Shown here: positions 26,829-34,893 of the stretch, in pieces
Layout: each line of letters starts with the position of its first letter
Numbering within the stretch: position 1 is the first letter of the stretch
Origin: Burkholderiales bacterium
Lineage (GTDB): Bacteria; Pseudomonadota; Gammaproteobacteria; Burkholderiales; Casimicrobiaceae
Direction of reading: 5' to 3'
DNA: 37,809 nucleotides
Assembly: GCA_020845855.1 (NCBI GenBank)
Contig: JADLEZ010000178.1
Coordinates: 1-37,809 of the forward strand
Translations under genes and position numbers: made by a program
Notes under the pieces: model-generated
The model's input: only the letters and a program-made list of their open reading frames with translations
What the model was told of the DNA's origin: nothing
Databases searched by the model: none

Positions 26829-27929
26829 ATGTCCCTGCTCAAACGCTGGACCCGCGCCCCGGCCGGACCGGCCACGCCCGCTTTCTCGTTGCGCCGCCTC
26901 GCGCAGGAGAATCCTGCGCTCGCCGCCAACTATCTCTGGGGCACCAACGCGGCGCCGCCGGCCGCGCCGCCGCTGTACGTTCACCTGGGCTGCGGCGAGC
27001 GCGTGCTCGACGGCTTCGTCAACCTCGACTTCCTTCCGCACGACGACCGCGTGGCCGCGTGGAACCTGCTCGACGTATGGCCGGAGGCCTGGTCGGGCGC
27101 GGTCGAAGGCGTATTCTCGGAGGATGTGCTCGAGCATTTCTTCTACGCGGAGCAGGCGTACATCCTGTGCAACGCGAACCGCGTGCTGCGGCCCGGCAAG
27201 GTGGCGCGCGTGCTGATGCCGAGCCTGCCGCGCCTGGTCGAGTACAGCACGGACTACCAGCCTGCGCCGGACGAGCTCCTGCACCAGGCGTTCGGGGTGG
27301 AGACCGGCGCCGACGCGCTGAACATGGGCCTGCGCTTTTCCGGGCATCGCTGGCTGCACAGCGAGGAGAGCCTGCGCCGCCTGGCCGCGATGTGCGGCTT
27401 CGACCTGGTGCCCACGGCGTGCGCGACGTCGACGGTCGGCAAGTTCAACGGCATCAACCTGCGCAGCGAGACCGATTCGCTGTCCTTCGCGTGCGACCTC
27501 GTCAAGGCGCGGCCGGTCGCGCGCGTGGCGGCCGCGCCGTCGGCGGTCAGCGGTGCTCAGCTCGTGGAGGAGGTGGCCGCCGGTGCCCGCCTGTACGTCG
27601 CCACCGCGGACCGGCCACGGGTCGAGTACGCGCTGCCGGCACGGGTCCGGTGCGCGGATGTCGCCTGCCTCAACCTGCGCTCGGCCAACCTGTCGTCGTT
27701 TTTCGAGCACAACTTGAAATGGCTGGTGCTCGACGGCCTGCGCCGAGACAATCCCTGGCACTTCGACGAGACGCTCAAGTCGCGGCCGTGCATGAACCTC
27801 GTCACCCACAACCAGTTGCGTCTCGTCGCCCCCGACGCTACGTCCTTTCAAGCGCTCGCGTTCTCGCCCGCCGCGAAGGCTGGCGAGTATTTCACGCTCG
27901 GGCCGGCGGAAGCATTCGTGCTGCAATAG
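26829..27929 (+). CDS. SAM-dependent methyltransferase with C-terminal unknown domain
   Basis: 'LYVHLGCGERVLDGFVNLDFLPHD', 'FSEDVLEHFFYAEQAYILCNANRVLRPGKVARVLMPSLPRLVEYS'; ~130 aa of unassigned C-terminus. Confidence 0.82.
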   Translation: MSLLKRWTRAPAGPATPAFSLRRLAQENPALAANYLWGTNAAPPAAPPLYVHLGCGERVLDGFVNLDFLPHDDRVAAWNLLDVWPEAWSGAVEGVFSEDVLEHFFYAEQAYILCNANRVLRPGKVARVLMPSLPRLVEYSTDYQPAPDELLHQAFGVETGADALNMGLRFSGHRWLHSEESLRRLAAMCGFDLVPTACATSTVGKFNGINLRSETDSLSFACDLVKARPVARVAAAPSAVSGAQLVEEVAAGARLYVATADRPRVEYALPARVRCADVACLNLRSANLSSFFEHNLKWLVLDGLRRDNPWHFDETLKSRPCMNLVTHNQLRLVAPDATSFQALAFSPAAKAGEYFTLGPAEAFVLQ

Positions 27930-27930
27930 C

Positions 27931-29109
27931 ATGGCGGCCCTGGAATTCACCGGCGAGCGCTTCGTGCCGGGTGTGGCCGGCGAGATCGCGCACGAGCACT
28001 GGCATCGCTACGCGTTCGCGCGCCGCTTCGCCGGCGGGCAACGCGTGCTCGACGTTGCGTGCGGCGAAGGCTACGGCAGCGCGCTCCTCGCCGCCGTGTC
28101 ACGGAGTGTTATCGGGGTCGACATAGCCGACGCCGCTGTCGCCCATGCGCGTGCGGCCTACGCCGGCACGCCGAACCTGCGCTTCGAAACCGGCTCGGCG
28201 GCGGCGCTGCCGCTGCCCGCGGCGAGCGTCGATCTCGCGGTTTCCTTCGAGACCCTCGAGCACCTGCCGCGCGAGCTGCAGCCGCGCATGCTCGCCGACA
28301 TCGGGCGCGTGTTGACTGACGAGGGCGTGCTCGTGCTGTCGGTGCCGAATCCGGCCGAGTACTCGCTGGCGCGCGGGTACTGCAATCCGTTCCACGAGCA
28401 CGAGCCGCCGCGCGACGAGCTTGCCGCGCTGCTCGCGACGCACTTCCCGGCGCAGCGCTGGTACCGCCAGCGCCGCTACCTCGGGTCCGCGATCTGGAGC
28501 GAGGACGCAGCCGAGGCGTGCGAGGCGTGGGTTGACGGCAACGGCACGGTCGACCGTGCGCCGCCGCCCGCCGCGATGTATCACGTCGTGGTGGCCGCGA
28601 AGCGCGCGGAGGTATTGCCGCCTCCCGCGCCGATGCTGTCGCTGTTCTCCGACCGCGAGGAGTCGGAGCTTGCGCGCCTGGACGCGCAGGCGGCGGAGTT
28701 GCTCCGACTCGACGGCCTGCTCGCGGAGCGCGACGGCGCGCTCGACAAGTCGGCCGCGCACATCCGGCACCTCGAGGAGCTCGTCGCGTACCGCGAGCGG
28801 CTGGTCGAGGAGCGCGACGCGCAGCTCGCGGCGGCCAGCGCGTCTGTGGCCGACGCACTCGGTGAGCGCGACACGGCAAGAGAGGAGTGCGAGCGCGAGG
28901 CGGCCGCCCGCACGGGCGAAGCGGCCGCGCGCGCGGCCGAGGCGGCGTCGGCGCGGCAGGCGATCGGCGCCCTGGAGGCCGAAGCGCAGCGGCTCGAGCG
29001 CGCGGTGACGGCGCAGGAGCGCATCATCGCCTACCGCCAGAGCGTGCGCTGGTGGCTTGCGCTGCCCTGGCTGCGCTGCAAGCTTCTGTGGCAGCGCCTG
29101 CAACGATGA
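27931..29109 (+). CDS. SAM-dependent methyltransferase with C-terminal coiled coil
   Basis: 'RVLDVACGEGYGSALLAAV...VIGVDIADAAVAHARAAY', 'VSFETLEHLPRELQPRMLADIGRVLTDEGVLVLSVPNP'; Glu/Arg/Ala-rich heptad region, then 'SVRWWLALPWLRCKLLWQRLQR'. Confidence 0.88.
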   Translation: MAALEFTGERFVPGVAGEIAHEHWHRYAFARRFAGGQRVLDVACGEGYGSALLAAVSRSVIGVDIADAAVAHARAAYAGTPNLRFETGSAAALPLPAASVDLAVSFETLEHLPRELQPRMLADIGRVLTDEGVLVLSVPNPAEYSLARGYCNPFHEHEPPRDELAALLATHFPAQRWYRQRRYLGSAIWSEDAAEACEAWVDGNGTVDRAPPPAAMYHVVVAAKRAEVLPPPAPMLSLFSDREESELARLDAQAAELLRLDGLLAERDGALDKSAAHIRHLEELVAYRERLVEERDAQLAAASASVADALGERDTAREECEREAAARTGEAAARAAEAASARQAIGALEAEAQRLERAVTAQERIIAYRQSVRWWLALPWLRCKLLWQRLQR

Positions 29110-29179
29110 GCGCCGCAGGGCCGCCCCAAGGCGCTCGCCCCCTGGGGGGAGGCGGCGCGCAAGCGCCGCTTCGGGGGGA
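29106..29179 (+). repeat. Dispersed GC-rich palindromic repeat, copy forming the GT2-GT4 N-terminus
   Basis: atgagcgccgcagggccgccccaaggcgctcgccccctggggggaggcggcgcgcaagcgccgcttcgggggg. Confidence 0.85.
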
Positions 29180-31445
29180 TCATACAGGCGCCCATTTCGT
29201 CATCGATATCGTCATCCCGGTGTACAACGCGCCGGACGACGTGCGCGAGTGCCTGGCGAGCGTGCTCGCGCACCTGCGCCCGGACGTGCGCGTGGTGCTG
29301 ATCGACGACGCGTCGCCGGATCCGCGCATCCGCGAACTGTTCGGCCAGATCGAAGCGCGCGCGCATCCGCAGGTGGTGCTGATGCGCAACGAGGCGAACC
29401 TCGGCTTCACCGGGACCGCCAACCGCGGCATGCAGCTTTCGCGCGCGGACGTGATCCTGCAGAACTCGGACACCATCGTCACCGCCGGCTGGCTCGACGC
29501 GATCATGCACTGCGCGGCGACCGATGCGCGCATCGGGACCATCACGCCGTTCTCGAACAACGCCGAGATCCTGTCCTTCCCGAATTTCTGCGAGAACAAC
29601 CCGTGGCCGCCGGGCGCCGACCCCGCACCCATCGCCGCGGCGATTCGCGCGGTCGCCGTGCCCACGTACCCCGATTTGCCGACCGGCGTGGGATTCTGCA
29701 TGTATGTCCGGCGCGCGCTGATCGACGACGTCGGCATCTTCGATCCGGTGTTCGGCGCGGGATACGGGGAGGAGAACGACCTCTGTCGGCGCGCCGCGGC
29801 CGCGGGCTGGCGCAACGTGCTGGCCGACAACGCCTTCGTGGTGCATACCGGCGGCCGCTCGTTCGCGGGCCGCAAGGACGAGCTCGGCCCGCGCAACATC
29901 GAGGTGCTCGTCGCGCGCCATCCGCACTACCTCGACATGGTGCGCGCGTACATCGCTGCCGATCCGCTGCGGCCGTTGCGGCAGGCGGCGCAGATGCGGC
30001 TCGCGGCGGATGCCACACCCGGACGCGGCGTGCTCCACGTCACGCACCATCACGGCGGCGGCACCGAGGCGCACGTGCGCGGGCTCATCTATGGCTCGCG
30101 CGAGCGCTGGCGGCACTACCTGGCGATCGCGGTTGGCGACCGCTGGCAGGTCGAGGAACATCGCGGCGACGGGACCGTCGTCACTTTCGACTTCTGGCGG
30201 CCGCCGCAGGAATCCTGGCGGCAGTTCGTAAGGGGCGTGTGCGCCACGTTCGGCATCGGCCTCGTGCACCTGCACCACATTTCCGCGAGCCGCGCCGGCA
30301 TTGTCGAAGCGCTCGCGGATTTGCCCATCCCTTACGGCTACACCGTGCACGACCTGTTTGTCGCATGCCCGACCATCACCTTCCACGGTCCCGACGGCAT
30401 GTATTGCGGTGCGCAGGTGGACCCTGCGGTGTGCCGGCGCTGCCTCGCCGCGCAGGAAACGTTCGCGGGCGTGGACATCGAGGCCTGGCGCACGCAGCAC
30501 CACGCGCTCCTCCGCGGCGCTGCGTTCCGCATCGCGCCGTCGCAATGGGCCGCGGACACGCTCGCGCGCTACTTTCCCGACTGCCCGGCCACCGTGATCG
30601 AGCACGGCAGCCACGCCGGCTTCGCATCGCCCAGGCCGGGGGCGCGCACGGTCGTGCTGCTGCCGGACGACGGCGTGCCGACCGTCGCGGTGATGGGAGC
30701 GATCGGCCCCGACAAGGGCGCGCGCCGCTTAGAGCGCCTGGTGGAGATCGCGCGCAAGCAGGGTGCGCGCGTGCGCTTCGTGCTCGTCGGCTACCTCGAC
30801 TTCCAGCACGAGCCCATGCAGTCGCCGGATGCGCGGTTCACCGTGCACGGTCACTACGACACGTCCGACTTGCCCGAGCTGTTCGCACACTACCGGGTGC
30901 GCCTGGTGCTGTTTCCGTCCGCGGGACCGGAATCGTTCAGCTACACGCTGTCGGAGGCGTGGGCCCTCGGGAGGCCCGCGCTGGTCCCGCCGATCGGCGC
31001 GCTGCCGGAGCGGGTGCGCGCCATCGGCGCGGGGTTCGTGATGACCGACGCCGAGTGGCGCGACGAAGCGTCCATGCTGGACCGCATCCTGCGCGCGCTC
31101 GCCGACGATGACGCACTGCGCACGGCGGCCCAGCGCGCCCGCGAGCGCGCGCCTGACGCGCAGGCGCGGATGACCGAAGCGACACTCGCGCTGTACGAGG
31201 CCGCGGCCGATCCTGCCGCGCATCGCAGCCTCGCGCCGCTCGAGCCCGCGCGGCTGCGCTACGCGTTGAGCTACGTGGCGTGGGAGCCGCCGCCGCCCAC
31301 GAACCCGCGCCGACCCGCCGCGCCGGGACTGTTCGCACGCCTTGCGCGCGCGGCGGCGAATCGGCGCCACACGACCGCCGGACGCTTCCTGTTCCGCATC
31401 GCTCCGGCATCGGTGGTGTCGGCGCTGCGCGCGCGGCTCAAGTGA
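29106..31445 (+). CDS. Bifunctional glycosyltransferase: GT2 domain fused to GT4 domain
   Basis: GT2: 'VIDIVIPVYNAPDDVRECLASVLAHL..VVLIDDASPD', 'NEANLGFTGTANRGM', 'GAGYGEENDLCRRA'. GT4: 'VLHVTHHHGGGTEAHVRGLI', 'CPTITFHGPDGMYCGAQVDPAVCRRCL', 'PESFSYTLSEAWALGRPALVPPIGALPERV'. Confidence 0.92.
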   Translation: MSAAGPPQGARPLGGGGAQAPLRGDHTGAHFVIDIVIPVYNAPDDVRECLASVLAHLRPDVRVVLIDDASPDPRIRELFGQIEARAHPQVVLMRNEANLGFTGTANRGMQLSRADVILQNSDTIVTAGWLDAIMHCAATDARIGTITPFSNNAEILSFPNFCENNPWPPGADPAPIAAAIRAVAVPTYPDLPTGVGFCMYVRRALIDDVGIFDPVFGAGYGEENDLCRRAAAAGWRNVLADNAFVVHTGGRSFAGRKDELGPRNIEVLVARHPHYLDMVRAYIAADPLRPLRQAAQMRLAADATPGRGVLHVTHHHGGGTEAHVRGLIYGSRERWRHYLAIAVGDRWQVEEHRGDGTVVTFDFWRPPQESWRQFVRGVCATFGIGLVHLHHISASRAGIVEALADLPIPYGYTVHDLFVACPTITFHGPDGMYCGAQVDPAVCRRCLAAQETFAGVDIEAWRTQHHALLRGAAFRIAPSQWAADTLARYFPDCPATVIEHGSHAGFASPRPGARTVVLLPDDGVPTVAVMGAIGPDKGARRLERLVEIARKQGARVRFVLVGYLDFQHEPMQSPDARFTVHGHYDTSDLPELFAHYRVRLVLFPSAGPESFSYTLSEAWALGRPALVPPIGALPERVRAIGAGFVMTDAEWRDEASMLDRILRALADDDALRTAAQRARERAPDAQARMTEATLALYEAAADPAAHRSLAPLEPARLRYALSYVAWEPPPPTNPRRPAAPGLFARLARAAANRRHTTAGRFLFRIAPASVVSALRARLK

Positions 31446-34400
31446 TGAGTTCGGGCGGATTCGCCACGTGGCTCGCGCGCGGGCGAGCCCACCAGGAGCA
31501 GGGACGCGCCGCCGACGCGATTCCGTGCTATCGCCGCGCCGCGCGCGAAGACCCGCGCTCGCCGGTGCCGCACTTCCACTTAGGCGAGGCGTGGTGGCAA
31601 CTGGGGCTCGCGCGCGAGGCGGTGGACGCGTGGCGGGCGTCGGCGCGGATCGATGCCACGTTCCTGCCCCCGCGCTTGGCGCTTGCGGAGGCCGCCATGG
31701 CGCAGGGCGATTACGCGCTGGCGCGCGAGATCGGCGACGAGGCCGCGGCGCTGGCGCCGGCCGATGCGCGCGCGCGCGCCACCGCGCACGCCGCCCGCGC
31801 CGCGGCCGGCGACCGCGCGGCATTGGATGCATGCGCGCGGGACGTCGCCGCCGATCCGTCGCTCGCGCACGCGCCGTCGCTCGCGGGCGCGCTGGCGCGG
31901 GCGCTGGCACAGGCGCGCGACGGCGACGAGTTCGCCCGACTGGTCGCCGCGCTGACGCCGCACGCGGCGACGCTGCCGACGGCGCTGCTGGCCGCGCTTG
32001 CCGAAAGCGGTGTGATGCTCCCCGACGCCGTGGCGGCGCGACGCGTGACCGGCGACGACGTCGAGTCGTTGCGCCGTCTTGCCGTGGCGCTGCATGCGCG
32101 GCAGCCGCACCTCGCCGGGCACTTCACGGCTGCGTACTGCGCGCTGTGCGCGGCGCTGCCCCGCCCGGCGGTGCCGTTGTTGTGGCCGCAGCGCACCGGC
32201 GGGACCTTGCTTCGCGTCGCGTGGCTGCTCCCGCCGCAGGCATCGGCATCCTGGCACGCGGCAGCCGAAGCGCTGCGCTCGGTCGCGGGCGCGCGCCCTC
32301 TGTCGCTGGTGGTCGTGTGCACCGCGGATGCGGATGCGACGCGCGCGGCGCTGGCCGGCGCCGTCAACGCTGCCGTGTTCGTGACGCTCGAGTTGCCTGC
32401 CGGCGCCAACGCGGCCAAGGTCCTCGCCGCGCGCGACTGCGACGTGCTGGTCGATGCCGCCGGGCTCGCGGCGCCGACGGCACGCATGCTGCTCGCGCGA
32501 CCCGCGCGAGCCGTGTGGGCACTGGACGTTGGTGCGCCGCTGCACCGCGAGCCGGTGATCGACCGGGCCTTCGCCGGCGCGCGCGACCTCGAACGCGCGA
32601 TGGCAGGCGTCGACCTCACCGGCGGAACGCTTTCCGCCGACGCGCTCGCCGGCGCCTGGGACGCGGCCGTGCTCGCGCACCGCGATGGCAATCTCGCGCA
32701 GGCATCCGCGGGCTATGCGAACGTGCTCGCGCACCAGCCGCGCTTCGCGCCGGCGCTGCACCTCGCGGGTGTGGCGGCAGCCGCCATCAACGATCGCACG
32801 CGGGCGCAGGAAGCATTCGCGGCAGCGCTGGCGGCCGAGCCCGGATTCAGCGAAGTCCGCGTAGCCGCCGCCGATCTCGCGCTTGCCGAAGGCGACGCCT
32901 CGCGCGCGCTGACCCTCATCGAAGAAGGCCTCGCGCGCAGCCCGGGCGAGGACGCCCTGTGGCGCGCGCTCGGGCGCATTCATCTGCGCCGGCGCGACAC
33001 GCAGGCGGCGATCGCCGCCTGCGAACGTGTACTCCTGCTCGCGCCGGCCGACGCCGACGCCCACTTCGAGCATGGCGTCGCGCTTCAGCGCAAGGGCGAC
33101 GCGCCGGCCGGCGCCCGCGCCTATCAGCGCGCCCTCACTTTCCGGCCGGACATGATCGCGGCCGATTTCAACCTGGGCGTGCTGTTCCAGGAGCAGGGCA
33201 ATCGCGAAGCTGCGATCGCTGCCTACACGCAGGTGTTGCGCGCGGACCCCGCGCAGGTCGGCGCGTACAAGCACCTCGGTGACGTGCTCCTCGCGGCGGG
33301 CGACATCGACGCCTGGCTCGCCAACTTTCGCGCGTTCGAGACGCACTGCCCTTCCGCGCTGCCGCTCGCGGTCTACGCGCTCGAGGCGTGCCAGCACCTG
33401 GCGGACTTCGATCGCCTGCAGCGCTACCTCGACGGCCTGCGCCGCGACGAGTTCCACGCCCGCGACGAGGACGAGCTCGCCGATTGCCTCGAGTCGCTGC
33501 TGTACCTATTGCTCTTTTTCGACATCGAGCCGTCGGTTCTGTTGCGCCTCGCGCAGGCCTACGACGGGGTCGTGCCGCGGGTGTACGGCGCGCGCGTGGA
33601 GCTTCCCGCGCGGCGCAAGCCGGGACCGCTGCGCATCGGCTACCTGTCCGGCGACCTGCGCAACCATGTCATGGGCAAGATGATGTGGCAGGCGGTCCAG
33701 TATCACGATCGCGATCGCTTCGAGCTCCATTTCTATTCCAACGCGCGCGCGCGCGACGAGTGGACGCAGCGCTTCGAGGGCGTGGCGCACCGCTTCGTCG
33801 AGATCGCGGGCCTGGACGACGCGGCAGCGGTGGCGGAGGTGCTCGCCGACGACCTCGATCTCCTGGTCGACCTGTCGACGCACACGCAGGGCTCGCGGCC
33901 TGGCGTCCTTGCGCGCAAGCCGGCCCGCGTGCAACTCACGCACGTGGCCAGCGCGGGTGTGGTCGGCCTGTCGCAGGTCGGCTTCAAGCTGACCGACCGT
34001 TACGCCGACGTGCCGGAGAGCCAGGAATTCATGATCGAGCGGCTGCTCGCGATGGAAGGCTGCGTCTTTCCGTTCCGCCGCGTGGAACCCGCCGCATCGC
34101 ACCCGTTCCATCGCAGTGCGCTCGGCATCTCCTCCGACGCGGTCGTCATCGGCGCCTTCGTCAGTCCGCTCAAGCTTTCGCGCCGCTGCCTGCGGCTGTG
34201 GCGCGAAGTGCTTGCGCGCGTCCCGCGGGCGTTACTTGCGTTCTCACCCGCCAATCCGGCGATGCGCGCGAGCTACGTGCGTCTTGCGGCCGCGGCCGGC
34301 ATTGCCGGGGAGCGGCTCCTGTTCCTGCCCCAGGGACGCGACGACGCGCAGAACCAGGCGCGCTACTATCTCATCGACTTCGTCCTCGACACCATGCCGT

Positions 34401-34708
34401 TCGGCGGCGTGAACGGGACGATCGAAGCGCTCGCGATGAATGTGCCCGTGGTCACGCTCCTCGGCAAGCGGCACGGCGAGCGCACCACGTACTCGATCCT
34501 CGCCAACGCGGGCGTCACGCAGACCATCGCGCAAACGGGACCCGAGTACGTGGCCGTTGCCGTGCGGCTCGCCGACGACGCCGAATTTCGCCACACCGTG
34601 CGCTCCGCGATCGCGGCCGGCATCGCGCACTCGCCGCTGACCGACATGCCCGCGTACACGCGTCACCTCGAAGCGGCGTATCTCGCGGCGATGGCAGCTT
34701 CGCCATGA
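31445..34708 (+). CDS. Large TPR protein with OGT-like (GT41-like) catalytic region
   Basis: Two TPR blocks; 'LRIGYLSGDLRNHVMGKMMWQAVQYHDRDRFELHFYSNAR', 'DLLVDLSTHTQGSRPGVLARKPARVQLTHVASAGVVGL', 'LIDFVLDTMPFGGVNGTIEALAMNVPVVTLLGKRHGERTTYSIL'. Confidence 0.87.
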   Translation: MSSGGFATWLARGRAHQEQGRAADAIPCYRRAAREDPRSPVPHFHLGEAWWQLGLAREAVDAWRASARIDATFLPPRLALAEAAMAQGDYALAREIGDEAAALAPADARARATAHAARAAAGDRAALDACARDVAADPSLAHAPSLAGALARALAQARDGDEFARLVAALTPHAATLPTALLAALAESGVMLPDAVAARRVTGDDVESLRRLAVALHARQPHLAGHFTAAYCALCAALPRPAVPLLWPQRTGGTLLRVAWLLPPQASASWHAAAEALRSVAGARPLSLVVVCTADADATRAALAGAVNAAVFVTLELPAGANAAKVLAARDCDVLVDAAGLAAPTARMLLARPARAVWALDVGAPLHREPVIDRAFAGARDLERAMAGVDLTGGTLSADALAGAWDAAVLAHRDGNLAQASAGYANVLAHQPRFAPALHLAGVAAAAINDRTRAQEAFAAALAAEPGFSEVRVAAADLALAEGDASRALTLIEEGLARSPGEDALWRALGRIHLRRRDTQAAIAACERVLLLAPADADAHFEHGVALQRKGDAPAGARAYQRALTFRPDMIAADFNLGVLFQEQGNREAAIAAYTQVLRADPAQVGAYKHLGDVLLAAGDIDAWLANFRAFETHCPSALPLAVYALEACQHLADFDRLQRYLDGLRRDEFHARDEDELADCLESLLYLLLFFDIEPSVLLRLAQAYDGVVPRVYGARVELPARRKPGPLRIGYLSGDLRNHVMGKMMWQAVQYHDRDRFELHFYSNARARDEWTQRFEGVAHRFVEIAGLDDAAAVAEVLADDLDLLVDLSTHTQGSRPGVLARKPARVQLTHVASAGVVGLSQVGFKLTDRYADVPESQEFMIERLLAMEGCVFPFRRVEPAASHPFHRSALGISSDAVVIGAFVSPLKLSRRCLRLWREVLARVPRALLAFSPANPAMRASYVRLAAAAGIAGERLLFLPQGRDDAQNQARYYLIDFVLDTMPFGGVNGTIEALAMNVPVVTLLGKRHGERTTYSILANAGVTQTIAQTGPEYVAVAVRLADDAEFRHTVRSAIAAGIAHSPLTDMPAYTRHLEAAYLAAMAASP

Positions 34709-34893
34709 GCGCCGCGGAGCCGCCTCGAGGCGCGCCGCGCGGCCTCCTTGGCGAGTCGGCGATGGCGCGCGACGAGTGCGCGTCGGCCGCCATCCACGCT
34801 CGCGGACGCGCGCTGCGCGCCTGGGCTTCGCCCCGCTCGCATGGACGGCCTGGGGGGAGGCGGCGCGCAGCGCCGCTTCCGGGGGATCGATGA
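34705..34893 (+). repeat. Composite copy of the dispersed repeat with internal insertion, forming a bridging mini-ORF
   Basis: 5' half atgagcgccgcggagccgcctcgaggcgc; 3' half cctggggggaggcggcgcgcagcgccgcttccggggg; the intervening ~110 bp is unrelated. Open MSAAEPPRGAPRGLLGESAMARDECASAAIHARGRALRAWASPRSHGRPGGRRRAAPLPGDR*. Confidence 0.75.
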
